The notes: generated by a model from the sequence alone, not told the origin. A stretch of 64,000 bases of DNA from Datisca glomerata (GCA_003255025.1 QANY01013851.1:1-64000), one strand, 5' to 3'; counted from the stretch's first letter, positions 1 to 10,874 are shown. Numbers and translations: made by a program.

Positions 1-733
1 CACTAGTCTTTTCTCCGTGGGGTACACTTATAGGAAACTGGCTCCAGCTGGTGAAAAAAGTAAGATGGGCTCCTCTTATTTGGTTTAAGAAGCATATTCC
101 CAAATATAGCTTTATTACTTGTCTTGATGTTCTTAATAGGCTTGCAACTGCGGATAGATTGACTGCTTGGACCTCCTCTCCTGGGTCTTCCAATGTTAGT
201 GGTTGTATTTTGCTTGCATCCTTCAAAATCATCTGAACACCTGTTTGTTTCTTGCCCTTATTCTAGCTTTATTTGGCAGAATTTGGTTGGTTTATGTGGC
301 TTGGTGTCTTCTCCTAGGAAGTGGAATCAACTTATCTCCTGGCTCCTTGTGAAAGTTAAGAAATGCTACTTCTTGGGCCTTATGTTGAAGTTTATGTTCA
401 GCTTATTTGTCTACCATATCTGGAGGGAGAGAAATAATCGAATATTTGAGGGCAAAATGAGGGACAATAAAGTGGTCTTTTCTTGCATTACAAATGCCTT
501 TAGAGGTAGATTTTTGAGTCTTAAAGGCTTTTCTATGACTGAGGATAACAAAATCATTCAGCTTGCCTGGGGATTGAATGCTTCTATTTTTGACAATTAA
601 GCTTGGTTCTTCTATTTTTTTAGGCTGTTATCTCTTGTAATCTTATGTTAGTGTTTGAGTGCCTCCATCTTGTCTGTTGGTTGGTTCTTTTTTTGTGTCT
701 TTTTCCTGTAACCTTTGTATTTTTGTATGTTTC
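1..733 (+). pseudogene. LINE copy 1: 3' end of ORF2 plus 3' UTR, subfamily X
   Basis: The window opens inside a LINE ORF2. The reading frame from about 51 to 600 encodes the C-terminal zinc-binding region of plant LINE reverse transcriptases (WAPLIWFKKHIPKYSF, then a Cys/His stretch ending SEHLFVSCPYSS, then YHIWRERNNRIFEGK). It matches the last 200 codons of the open ORF2 at 19765-23469 closely. An extra A near 57 and a frameshift near 210-230 break the frame. The stop at 598-600 is followed by the subfamily X 3' UTR (GCTTGGTTCTTCT). The palindrome GGGGTATGCCCC and the poly A are missing: the UTR ends at about 733 and satellite begins, so the tail was lost after insertion. Non-functional remnant. 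Confidence 0.9.
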
Positions 734-787
734 AAAAGTCACTTCAAGTTCATGTCATGCGCAAGCAAGTCATGAGGTCAAAAACTG
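734..787 (+). repeat. satellite remnant
   Basis: A short piece of the 168-bp satellite (AAAAGTCACTTCAAGTTCAT, compare AAAAGTCAGTTCGAGTACAT elsewhere) separates two LINE copies. The last 20 bases do not match the monomer clearly. Confidence 0.65.
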
Positions 788-794
788 CATGCTG

Positions 795-867
795 CTAGAG
801 AGAGAAGCTCTTCCTTCTCTCTAGAAACCAGGTGAGGGTTTTCTGTTGCTCCTCCTCTGGGAGGAGC
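795..867 (+). promoter_or_regulatory. twin-hairpin 5' leader of LINE copy 2
   Basis: Hairpin 1: CTAGAGAGA (795-803) pairs perfectly with TCTCTCTAG (816-824). Hairpin 2: GCTCCTCC (848-855) pairs perfectly with GGAGGAGC (860-867) around a TCTG loop. The same arrangement, with different stem sequences in hairpin 2, occurs at the 5' ends of other elements in the window. Its role (RNA stability, translation, RNP assembly or promoter) is unknown. Confidence 0.7.
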
Positions 868-1225
868 TGAGCGTGGTTTCTAAAATGGTGAATGATGCTT
901 ACATTGAAACCAAGACTCAGCAAGGTTCAAAGATCAATAAGAAAAGTTCAGGTAAGATAAGCTTTAAGTCTCATGAAGCTGTTTTAAAGTTTAAAGGAGA
1001 TGGGAGTTCGATGCTGGAAAACCCAGAAGTTAGAGTTGCTTCTAGCTCTTCCTTGGAGGAATCTCCAAGTTTGGACAAGATTTTAGTTATGGAGAACAAA
1101 GAAGTTGGTGAAAAGAACGTGTGTTCGTGCACTAAATGTGGCAGAAGCACTTGATGCTCGTATTAATGGAGATGACGAGTAGCATGCTACTTGTTTTGGC
1201 ACCTTTAGCTACAACCTTAACGCAC

Positions 1226-1340
1226 CAAAGAAGAACGTATAAGACTGAGAAGAACGTATGGGGAAAAATGACTACATAACAAAAGTCTGATACTCAAATA
1301 CTTTTTTTCCTATGTTGAAGTAAAGAAAAAAAAACTTACT
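1226..1340 (+). other. 115-bp insertion of unknown origin in LINE ORF1
   Basis: Copy 10 reads CTTAACTCACCAAATAAGG at the corresponding site (about 30166-30186), whereas here the same flanks are separated by about 115 bp. The insert carries the short direct repeat GAAGAACGTAT twice, plus T7 and A9 runs. I see no terminal inverted repeat and no clean target duplication. Confidence 0.55.
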
Positions 1341-1686
1341 TAAGGGAGGAAAGGTCCAAATGGCCATTAATGGCAATGATGAGGATGCTTCTAGCTCTAA
1401 TGAGGAGCAAGTCAAAGGTTTGGATGAGCTTTCAATGTCTTGTGGGAACATTTCTTTGGTCCCTTCTTCTCAGGTACACAATGACTTGTTATTACTGGAT
1501 TCTAGTGCTTTAAGGGTCCCTTCATCCTTTGGTGGAGCCCCATGTTCTGTAAATGAAGCTTTTACAGGTGCTTCTAAGGACAAAGAGCATGTTCAAAAGC
1601 AAACAAGCTTTCCCTTGTCTGAAAAACTCAGGCAAATCGCCAAGGGTTCTCTGGCCAAAAGAGGAGCACGAAGGAGAGAGATGAAC

Positions 1687-1734
1687 AAGGGTGAAATCTT
1701 TTGTCCATTGAAGGGTGAAATCTTTTGTCCATTG
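1687..1734 (+). repeat. 24-bp tandem duplication
   Basis: AAGGGTGAAATCTTTTGTCC plus ATTG occurs twice, at 1687-1710 and 1711-1734, and duplicates KGEIFCPL in ORF1. Copies 10 and 16 have it once, so this is a private, in-frame duplication. Confidence 0.9.
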
Positions 1735-3654
1735 GTCAATGAGGCTGTACTTGAGAGCCAATCAACTCCTGCCCCCTCACCAATTCTAGTTAACCCTAGT
1801 TGTGCATGGAGTACCGATAATAACACGCATTCTAATCAAAAAGTGAAAGGACAAAAGCAAAAGGAGAAAGGACACCTACTCTTGGATACATTGGGCAACA
1901 AAAAAGCTAAAACTTTGCTTGCAAGGACATACAGCCTGCCCCAAAACCTGGAGCAAGGACAATCAGTCTTAATTGTTGTTGTACCTGAAGATAATGGTGA
2001 TTTGACATTGCCTTTTCTAAAGACATCCTTGGAGCATGTTATAGGTACACTTGTACTACCACCTAAGCATGGATATGACTCCTCCACGTCAGCTTCATCA
2101 AGGACAAATAACTTGCCTCAAAACCCGGAACAAGGACAGTCTCAAGTACAGTTGTACCTGAACATAAAGGGGATTTGACCTTGCCTTTGCTCACGACATC
2201 CTTGGAGCATGTTTCAGGTATCTTTGTACTACCACCTAAGCATGGAAAGGACACTCTCCACGTCAGCTTCATCTTCTCCAACAGCTCAAAAACCTCATTC
2301 TTCCATTTTTTCAGAATACAATCAAGTAGTTGAAGATCTTGAGTTATATGATTTTACTTAGGGGTTTAGATAAAATTATGAGTATTATCCTTCCCCCAAA
2401 CCTTTGAAACCTTTAAAGAATAAGGATGAGGCAGCTAAGGGTATTTCTGAAACCCTTAAGAGAAACACTATCTACCATAAACTTTGTGAAGCTTCACCTA
2501 AAACTAAACAAAAGAATGGATCTTGGGCTGATAAAGTTAAGAGAAACCAACCTAGTAGGTTTGAGCTTGAGTTTTAGGAGTCTACAATTTATGAAGAACA
2601 TAGGGTCATTATTGTTAAGCTCCCTGTCTTTGTTACCAAAGACAGCTTTGCCAAATGGGAGACTTGTTTGGTTGGCTATTTTGTGGGTAAAACAGCTCCA
2701 TTACACTTTCTTAAGAGGATTGCGTTGCTGCTTTGGAAAGGGAGAGGTCTCCTTGATGTTCAAGCTTCCAAAGGACTCTTCTATTTCAAATTTGATGACT
2801 TAGAACACCGAGATTTTTTCTTTAAAGATGGACGTTGGCATTTTTTAGGGAAACCTCTTATTCTTCAACCATGGCAGCCTAATGTCAAATTTACAAAGGA
2901 AAAGTTAGCTAAGATCCCCATTTAGGTGAAACTTTGGAATCTGAAGCTTTAAGCTACATTGCTAGTGCAGTGGGTAAACCCCTATACTCAGATCACTTGA
3001 CCGCAAAAGGAGTGAAAAGAGACTTCGCTAGAATCGGGTATTGAAGGATGGGATCCAATTGATGTTTTTGTAGAGTATGAGGGCCTACCAAAGAAGTGTG
3101 ACAAGTGTGATATCTTTGGTCTTGATTGTGATTTCATCCAGCAAGCTTAACACATTCTTCTAATCCCCAAGCTACAGTCCCATCTTTGCCTCAATCTAAC
3201 CCTAGCTCCATCTCAAACTCCCCAAATCACTCCTCTCCCTCATCCGCCACACATTCCACCCCTAAACAATCCTCCATTTCTCCCTCACTTCTCCCAAACA
3301 CACCTCCCTCAGCCCATTTGGATGATGACAGTGGCTGGATTGAGATTAAATCCAGGAGATCAAGGAAGAAAATCAACTCAGAAGTGGGACTTGAATTGGC
3401 TTTAGTGCTAGACCAAGACATAGTTGAAGCTTCCCAACTAAGAGTGGAACCTATTGAGCACTCTATTGAGGAAGAAAAGGATAATCTGTGAGCAAGAACC
3501 AAGAGCTTTCCACCCCTTCTCCTTCTCTAAACACTCCCAGCTCAAGCAAAAGGAGAAAGAAGAAGGAGAAGGTCAATGGAACACCACACCCTGCAAATGG
3601 TAGAGATAAAGGAGTTGCAGCTAGTGGGGAAACCCACAACCCACACATTCATGT

Positions 3655-5447
3655 TTAATCTTGCTACTTGAAAAATTAGGGGGCTCAATGACTCCTTAAA
3701 ACAAGCTACTGTGAGGAAGCTTTGTAAGAATTTCAATCTTTCTCTTTGTTCTTTACTTGAAACTAAAGTGAAAAACTTTAAATTCAGTGATCTTGCTAAG
3801 GCCATTTTTCCTAATTGGGAGGTGGTAGCAAACTACAATTTTGCTGCAGGGGGTAGAATTTGGGTTGCTTGGGGCCCAAAAGTACTTGATGTAATAGTTT
3901 TAGATACTACTGACCAAGTTATATTTTGTAAGTTTACTATTAAGCATTCTTTCATTCGTATATGCTTTAAATTCTAAAGTGATCAAGAAGAAGCTTTAGG
4001 AATCCTTGTGCTCCCACCACTCACTTCTCATGCCCCATGGCTTATCACCGGAAAATTCCAATGTTATTGCCTCCCCTAGTGAGAAATCAGGAGGAGCTAA
4101 GGGATGGGATGAAGGCATATTTGACTTCAACAAATGCACTTTCACTATTGAGGTTGAGGACCTTGCATACTCAGGTTGTCAATTCACATGGTCAAACAAG
4201 CATCATGATGGAACCTGTCTTATGTGTAAGCTGGATAGAGCCATGGCAAATATTCACTGGATGGACTCGTTCCCTAACACAAGTGTCTCTTTGCTCCTCC
4301 TGGGATCTTTGCTCATAGTACAATTGCCTTACAAATGGAGAAGGACTCCTATAAACCAAGAGTAAGCATCAAGTTTTTTGAGTTTTGGTTTGAAGAGAAG
4401 GGTTTTGGCATCTTCTGGACAGAGTTTGGGGGTTGAGATTTTTGGGACAGCAATGTTTAGACTCTGTAAGAAGCTTAAGGCTCTCAAAGCTTAACTGAGG
4501 AGGTTCAACAAAAGATTTTGCGGTGATCTTCCTTCTAGAGTTAGATTGGCTGAAGCACACATGGAGTCAATTCAAAACTTGTTGGGAAATGACCCTTTAA
4601 ATGCATTGTTACAGGCTTAGGAGAGAGATGCATGCTCCAAATTCTTTGAGCTTAGACATACTGAAGTGAGCTTCTACAGGCAGAAGTCAAGAGTACAGTG
4701 GCTTCAATTGGGTGATCAAAACACTTCTTTATTTTTTCAAAGCATGAAAAAGAATTTATTCAAAACAAGGATTACACACTTGGACAACCAAGGCTCTCTA
4801 CTTACAAAAACCTCTTGGGTACACCAAATGAAGAAATGGGAATCAATTGGAGTATACTTGATTGTGCTTTGACAGGGATCTTGAGCTTTGCAGCCAGACA
4901 CTCAGGGTTCCAGTTCCATTGGAGGTGCAAAGAGCTTAACTTAATCAATCTGTGCTTTGTTGATGACCTACTCTTGTTCTGTAAAGGAGAGAGAAATAGC
5001 GTGCATGTGCTTAAGGAATCTTTGGCCATTTTCCAAGAGCTATCAAGGCTTCAACCAAATATTTCAAAGAGCCAACTGTTCTTATCAGGGGTGAGCCCAG
5101 AGATGTCTTCTATCATTCATGCTGAACTGGGTTTTACTGAAGGGTCTCTTCCATTTAGATATCTTGGTGTCCTACTCATTACAACCAAACTTACCAAATC
5201 AGATTGTCAAGGTTTGGTTGACTGACTCACTATGAGATTCTGGTCTTGGGAATCAAAGTATTTGTCTTATGTAGAAAGACTCCAACTTATCAAGACTGTT
5301 CTTATGGATATGGTCAACTTTTGGAGTGGTCACTTCATTATCCCAATGCTTGGTAAGAAATTTTCTTTGGAATGGTCAAGATACTAAAGCTTCTAGGGTC
5401 AAGGTAGCTTGGGCAGACCTATGTTTTGGCATCCTCTAGGTGTCTCA
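3655..5447 (+). pseudogene. LINE ORF2 remnant (endonuclease, partial reverse transcriptase)
   Basis: ORF2 begins near 3655 with KIRGLNDSLKQATVRKLCK, typical of the start of the APE-type endonuclease of plant L1 elements. The endonuclease continues to about 4350 (ETKVK, GGRIWVAWGPK, SGCQFTWSNKHH, LDRAMANIHW) with frameshifts. From about 4600 to 4870 the linker to the reverse transcriptase is present (FYRQKSRVQWLQLGDQNTS), then most of the RT fingers and palm are deleted. The C-terminal palm is present at 4880-5225 with NLINLCFVDDLLLFCKGERN, which has FVDD where copy 9 has FADD. Stops and frameshifts throughout; dead. Confidence 0.85.
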
Positions 5448-5855
5448 TTGGGTCTTTTTTACTCCATATAGCATAGAAGCACCTAAACTGACCCCAACAG
5501 TCCAAATTCTTACCCAAATACGTCTATTGGATGTGAAAAGTCAATTCGAGTACATGCCATGCAAAAAAGATCCAAGTTTAATTAAGTTCATCTAGGTTGG
5601 GCCTAAACACGTCCCATTGGGTCTTTTTGACTTCGTACAGCCCTTGAAGTTCCTAAATGACCACAACACTCCAAACTTGTATTAGATGTGAAAAGTCAGT
5701 TCGAGTACAAGCCATACACAAAATATCTAAGTTTAGCCTAGTTCATCTAGTTTAGGCCTAAATACATCCCATTGGCTCTTTTTTACAGTCAAAATTCTCA
5801 CCTCAAACGTGTATTGAGTGTGAAAAGCAGTTCGAGTACATGACATGCCCAAAAG
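5448..5855 (+). repeat. 168-bp satellite, plus orientation
   Basis: About 2.4 monomers. Landmarks: CATTGGGTCTTTTTTACTCC, GTGAAAAGTCAGTTCGAGTA, CATGCCCAAAAG. Ends exactly at the poly T of LINE copy 3. Confidence 0.9.
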
Positions 5856-7363
5856 TTTTTTTTGGGTAAGCAAAAAAATGTATTAACCCAAAAAATACAA
5901 ACAAATATACAAGGGGCATACCCCAGGAAATACAAAGCTACAAAGCCAAAAAAGAGATAAGTCTGGCTAGCTAAAGCCAAAACAAATCTAAACCCAAAAA
6001 AATAAGCTAATTAAATCTCAACGCATTACAAAAACAAACCAAACTCCTCAATACAAAGAAACAAATTAACATACTCAACCCCTAAGGAGGCTCAAAAATC
6101 AAAAGGTTGAGATCCCAAGCAGCTTGGAGAGACAGGTTCAACTCTGAGACAAGGACACCCCTAAGCAACCAAAACCTATCCCTAGTGGAGCCTGAGATAA
6201 CCTTGATCAAAATAGCATTATCCCTTATTTTTTCTTGGAAGATTCTGAGGTTCCTCTCCCTCCAAATATGGTAGATAAAGGATGTGAACAAAAGCTTTAG
6301 AATGGAGCTAACATGGGACTTACCTTTGGCCTTAACTAGGAGCCAAGAGATCCATTGACACCAGTTGGAGTGGGGGCTGCTCAAACCACATTTAGCTAGA
6401 AGACTGTCCCAAATTGTCCTTGTGGATTTGCACCCCACAAAAAAGGTGCTCAGCCGACTCACTCCCACCCACGCAAAAAACACATGAAGGGCTAATAGTT
6501 GTAGGCATGGACCAATGTTCCATTCTATCCTTAGTCAGCAACTTGCCTTTGATAGCCACCCAAGAGAGGAAGCTAAACCTAGGCACATGGTGATTGAACC
6601 AAATCAGCGTAGCCCACCTCACACGCTCTCTATCCGAAGTAAGGGCTTTATAGGTATCTTTAACAGAGAAAAGCCTTTTCTTGCTAGGGGTCCAAGCCCA
6701 AGAATCCCTCACTAGACCCTTCGGAGAGGCGAGAGGGGTATCTCTAATCTCCATAAGCTCAAAAGTGTTTGAAGAGGGCCATTTCCAGCAACCATTTCGG
6801 ATCACCTTACTCACTCTAGAGTCAATATCCAACCCTTTACCCGAGAGAAGCCTTGGGCCAAATTTGGTAATGAGAACCCCCAAAGGGTGCCATTGATCAG
6901 TAAGAAGCCTCACAGACTGCCCATTGCCAATAGTAACTTTGCAAAAGGGAGAGAATTTATCCCTCAATTTCAGAATCTTTCTCCAAACCCAAGAGCAAGC
7001 AGAAGGAATAGGAGTAATAAAAATGGAGCTCTTTTTCACTAAGAAGGTGAAGCACCAATCCTTCCACAAGGAATAACAATCATTTGAGATTAAGAACCAA
7101 AGGTGCCTTGTCACTGAAACTTCATTGGACAGAATTAAGTCCTTTAAACCAAGACCCCCCTGAGATTTAGGGAAGCAAAGATCCTCCCAAACTACTTTGT
7201 TCCCAGATTATTTCACCTCATTAGCATTCCAAAGATAGTTCCTAAGGGCTGCTTAAACCGATTTAATGACCTTCTTGGGGATAATGAACAACCCACCCAA
7301 GAATTGAAACATAGCTGCCAACACTGACTTGATCAATTGAAGCCTCCCGACAAAAGACAAGAT
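5856..7363 (-). mobile_element. LINE copy 3 (5'-truncated), subfamily Y
   Basis: On the minus strand this is the last third of ORF2 plus the 3' UTR. The poly A appears as T8 at 5856-5863 next to the GTTTACC-like end, and the GGGGTATGCCCC palindrome reads on the opposite strand at about 5915. ORF2 sequence covers 6082-7350: GRLQLIKSVLAAMFQF, LWFLISNDCYSLWKDW, ITKFGPRLLSGKG, WATLIWFNHHVPRFSF, CVFCVGGSESAEHLF, YHIWRERNLRIF. The Cys-Cys and His residues of the zf-RVT domain can be seen. A frameshift near 6400-6480 and stops break it. The element is 5'-truncated at about 7363, where it abuts copy 4 head to head. Confidence 0.88.
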
Positions 7364-8600
7364 CTCTCTCTTGCTAATGAAGTGGTTGTGGCTAAGCACT
7401 TCTGGTTTCTGGTCTCTTTGGATAAAGCTTCCTTTTGGAAGGATTGGTGCAAGGTTTTCTTGATCAAGAAGAGCTCTATCTTCTTGGTTAAGCTTACAAC
7501 TAATCCTTCTTGGAGTTGGAGGAAAATTTTGAAAATCAGAGACAAGTTTGCTAGATATTGCAAAGCTCTTAGGGGAAATGATGAGCAGATATCTCTTCTC
7601 TTGGACCCTTGGCACCCTATGGGGGCTCTTTCTCAAAGGTTTGGACCTAGGATTCTTTTTAGTACTGGTTGGGATTGGACTACCAAGGTGAGCTCAGTGA
7701 TCCACAATGCAGCTAGGAACTTGCCTATTTCTAACTTCCATGAGCTTATCACAATTAGAGAGGTCCATCTTCCCCCTCCTAAAGAGTCTTCTTTGGACTC
7801 TGGGATTTGGACTCTTTCTCCCTCTGATCTTTTCTCTGTGGGACACACTTATAGGGAACTGGCTCCAGCTGGTTAAAAAGTGAAATGAGCTCCTCTTATT
7901 TGGTTTAAGAAGCATATTCCCAGATATAGCTTTATTACTTGGCTTGTTGTTCTTAATAGGCTAGCAACTGCGGATAGATTGGCTGCTTGGACCTCCTCTC
8001 ATGGGTCTTCCAATGTTAGTAATTGTGTACTTTACTTGCATCCTTCAGAATCTTCTGAACACCTATTTGTTTCTTGCCCTTATTCTAGCTTTATTTGGCA
8101 GAATTTGGTTGGTTTATTTGGCTTGGTGTCTTCTCCGAGGAACTGGAATCAACTTATCTCCTAGCTCCTTGTGAAAGTTAAGAAAGGCTACTTCTTGGGC
8201 CTTATGTTGAAGCTTATGTTCAGCTCGTTTGGCTAACATATCTGGAGAGAGAGAAATAATCGAGTCTTTGAGGGCAAAATGAGGGACAAGAAAGTGGTCT
8301 TGGCTTGCATTACAAATGCCATTAGAGGTAGATTTTTGAGTCTTAAAGACTTTTTTGTGACTGAGGATAACAAAACCATTCAATTTGCCTTGGGATTGAA
8401 TGCTTCTATTTTGACAATTAAGCTTGGTTCTTCTGTTTCTTTAGGCTGTTATCTCTTGTAATCTTCTGTTAGTGTTTGGGTGCCTCCATTTTGTGTGTTG
8501 GTTGGTTCCTTTTTTTGTTTCTTTTGCCTTTGGGTATGCCCCTTGTATTTTTGTATGTTTCTTCTTCAGTTTATACAAAATTTTATTTTACCCAAAAAAA
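7364..8600 (+). mobile_element. LINE copy 4 (5'-truncated), subfamily X
   Basis: It corresponds to 22405-23650 of the preserved LINE. It opens at DLSLANEVVVAKHFWFL and continues through SSIFLVKLTTNPSWSWRKIL and the zf-RVT region to the 3' UTR, which starts GCTTGGTTCTTCT near 8420. The 3' end has GGGTATGCCCC, TTTTACCC and A7 at 8594-8600, directly followed by satellite. A stop after LAPAG (7874) and further changes at 8160 and 8230 disrupt the frame. No internal part is shared with copy 3 by inversion: both cover the same ORF2 region but belong to different subfamilies. Confidence 0.9.
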
Positions 8601-9194
8601 GATCCAAGTTTAGTCAAATTCATCTAGTTTGGGTCTAAACAAGTTCCATTGGGTCTTTTTGACTCCATATGGCACTAGAAACAACTAAAAAGGACCACAG
8701 CACTCCAAATTCTCAGCCCAAACATGTATTGGGTGTCAAAAGTAAGTTGAGTACATGTCATACCCAAAAGACCCAAGTTTAGGCAAGTTCATCTAGTTTG
8801 GGCCTAAACTCGTCCCATTGGAACTTTTTGACCTCATGTTGCACTTGAAGTTCCTAAAACGACAACATCAGTTCAAATCCTTAGCCCAAACATGTATTGG
8901 ATATGAAAAGCCAGTTCGAGTACTTGCAATTCCCTAAGGATCCTAGCTCATTTAGCTTAGGCCTGAACACGTTCTATTGTCAGTTCGAGTACATGTCATG
9001 CCCAAAAGAACCAAGTTGGCCAAGTTCATCTAGTTTGGGCCTAAACACGTTCCATGGGTCTTTTAGATATTGTATGGCACTAGAATCTCCAAAAGCCACG
9101 CCTGCTCAAATTCTTACCCAAAATGTTATTGGGCGTCAAAAGTCAATTCAAGTATCTCATCTCTCTCAAAAGTCAATTCAAATTCTTACCTAGC
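8601..9194 (+). repeat. 168-bp satellite, plus orientation
   Basis: About 3.5 monomers with GATCCAAGTTTAG at the start. The second half is disturbed (deletion between 8940 and 8980, repeated AAAAGTCAATTCAA at 9137-9180). Confidence 0.88.
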
Positions 9195-9471
9195 TGACGC
9201 TAACCCCTTAGTGCTACATTGCTGCATTTCAATTTGAGCATCCTAGGCCTTGCTTTGTGTTTGTTTTGCATTGACTCTGTTGTTTTGCAGGTGGTCCAGA
9301 TCCTACTGACAGCATCTCACTGGCCACTACTACTAGAGTATCACCTTGCAGCCTGCATATGGACTTCCGAGCTTATCTTCAGGAAAACTGTTTACACTCT
9401 TTTGTAAGGCTACACTATAAAGCCACATCTAGCTTTGTGCTTTTGACAAGATACTGACTCGTTTTGTAAGG
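9195..9471 (+). mobile_element. LINE 3' UTR fragment (fragment 5)
   Basis: Similar to the reverse complement of 40190-40355: CTAACCCCTTAGTG, CATATGGACTTCCGAGC, CTGTTTACACTC and TCTAGCTTTGTGCTT are shared. This copy has about 95 bp (9260-9355) that the other lacks. Neither the poly A end nor coding sequence is present; it is cut off at a junction with a minus-strand LINE. Confidence 0.65.
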
Positions 9472-10066
9472 CTAAGATCCTCCCAACTACTTTGGCCTCA
9501 GATTGTTTTGCCTCAATAGAATTCCAAAGATAGTTCCTAAGGGCTGCTTGGACCGATTTAATGACCTTCTTGGGGATCATAAACAACCCACACCAGAATT
9601 GAAACATAGCTTCCAACACTGACTTGATAAATTGAAACCTCCCAGCAAAAGACAAATATTTTGTTTCCCAAGATCTGATTCTGGCCACAATAATCTCAAT
9701 CAAGGAGTCACAGTCAGTCTTTCCCAACTTAGAAGTAATGAGGGGGACTCCCACGTATCTTATAGGCAAAGAACCCATGGTTAAAGGCATATTCTCCAAA
9801 ATATGTTGTTGGACAGTATCAGGCACCCCTGAGAAGAAGTCTGGCTCTTAAGAAGGTTAGGCTGAAGCCCAGACAAGGCTTCAAAGAGAAGGAGACCTTC
9901 CTTAATAATTTGGACTGGTTTCACATTCTCTCCTGCAAAAAATGAAGAGATCATCTGCAAAGCAAAGATTAACTATATTCGAGCTCTTTGCACCTCCAAT
10001 GGAGCTTAAAGTTAGGGTATTGGGTAGCAAAATGAAGGATGCCAGAAAGAACCTCCATTACTAAAA
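9472..10066 (-). pseudogene. LINE reverse transcriptase fragment (fragment 6), subfamily Y
   Basis: Minus-strand translation shows the C-terminal palm and thumb of a LINE RT. The LCFADDLFIFC motif (FADD, catalytic) lies at about 9940-9985. It is followed by a frameshift, SLPIRYVGVPLITSKLGKTD (about 9720-9790), SFAGRFQFIKSVLEAMFQF and MIPKKVIKSVQAALRNYLWN. Both ends are truncated. At 10066 it meets a plus-strand LINE leader head to head. Confidence 0.85.
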
Positions 10067-10089
10067 GGTTTTCTTATTTCTGATCTCGT

Positions 10090-10115
10090 GTTTCCTCCCT
10101 CACGAGGGAGGAAAC
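10090..10115 (+). promoter_or_regulatory. 11-bp perfect hairpin, LINE leader type
   Basis: GTTTCCTCCCT (10090-10100) and AGGGAGGAAAC (10105-10115) are perfectly complementary around a CACG loop. Position and type match hairpin 2 of the other LINE leaders; the sequence is different. Confidence 0.7.
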
Positions 10116-10402
10116 TCCATTGTTAATTGATCTCTATTACCCAAGGTGGGTGACAAACTCACTTATGGGGTACTAGCAAAGGTTTCTGCCTAAGGTGATT
10201 TCTTCTCTTTAGAAAGCTCTAGTTGATCATGGAGGGAAGAAAGCTTCACAAAGCTCAGAGCCAGCTTTTGAGTTTTGAAGTTGAAGAGGGCATCTCCCTA
10301 GAAGGTGTCCTCTTTCTCTCTCAGCTAGAAGGGGGTCATGAAATTACTCTTGGGGGGAGTATTCAATGTCTTGGTCAGTCCAAGACCTTACTTTATCTTA
10401 AG

Positions 10403-10501
10403 GAGAAGCCTAGTTTGAATCAGGGAGCATTGTGGGAGAAGCCTAGTTTGAATCAGGGAGCATTGTTGGAGAAGCCTAGTTTGAATCAGGGAGCATTGTT
10501 T
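10403..10501 (+). repeat. three 33-bp tandem repeats
   Basis: Units at 10403-10435, 10436-10468 and 10469-10501 each encode EKPSLNQGAL plus one residue in the 136-codon frame. Nearly identical units imply recent amplification that kept the frame. Confidence 0.92.
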
Positions 10502-10874
10502 ACACATTGGCTAGCCAAGACCTTACTTTATCTTTCAAGTATGTCTCCAGAATGGAGCATTGTTGGTTGGTCTCTATCAGCCAAGGTGGGTGAAGTTTTC
10601 GCTCATGGAGACATACAAGGCTCCATTCTGTAAAAGGCTATCTCTATTCTAAGGAGAAGCCTCTTATGCAAGGTAACCAAGTTTTGGATTTTAATTCTAC
10701 GCTCTCTCTTTCAGATCAGTTAAGAGCTAGTTTATCTAAGATTAGAGGCTCCCATGGAGGTTCTAGGGGTGGTGCTCAGAGTTTTTCAAGCTTGCCCAGA
10801 TTTCTTGAGGTTGAAGATGAACTCTCATTTGCTGGAGGGGACAACTTGGCTCATGTGGCAGTGGTAAAGGATGG

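Larger units (their letters stand above)
846..3490 (+). pseudogene. LINE ORF1 (DUF4283 and zinc-knuckle protein), broken
   Basis: Plant L1 ORF1 encodes an RNA-binding protein that packages LINE RNA. Here the N-terminal part (846-1154, 1360-2178) is low-complexity, Ser/Lys-rich and contains a 59-residue tandem repeat (LPQN.EQGQ... LPPKHG; unit starts 1924 and 2101). The DUF4283-like core follows at about 2590-2920 (GRWHFLGKPLILQPW). A degenerate zinc knuckle CDKCDIFGLDC lies at about 3098-3130, where other copies have GHDC. A Lys/Arg-rich C-terminus ends at 3490. Breaks: an insertion at 1226-1340, a stop in LPIW (2925, Trp to stop), a roughly 22-bp deletion after 2940, and frameshifts. The intact domain order is best seen by comparison with 29796-32120. 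Confidence 0.8.
788..5447 (+). mobile_element. LINE copy 2: 5' end present, internally deleted
   Basis: This copy starts with the 5' hairpin leader and runs through ORF1 (846-3490) and a damaged ORF2 (3655-5447). Two large internal deletions are visible in ORF2. At about 4875 the N-terminal part of the reverse transcriptase is missing, so GTPNEEMGINWSILDCAL runs directly into ILSFAARHSGFQFHWRC. At about 5428 the text jumps from the region before the zf-RVT domain to the WHPLGV segment. The element then stops and satellite follows without poly A. An insertion of about 115 bp lies at 1226-1340. The ORF2 part resembles subfamily Z (FVDD motif). Defective. Confidence 0.85.

Noticed and set aside
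5856..8600. Twin-primed inversion of a single LINE
   Set aside because: The two halves belong to different subfamilies and cover the same ORF2 region, so they cannot come from one RNA.
9195..9471. Host gene exon (frame at 9219-9407)
   Set aside because: Most of the stretch matches the LINE 3' UTR on the minus strand at 40190-40355; the frame is accidental.
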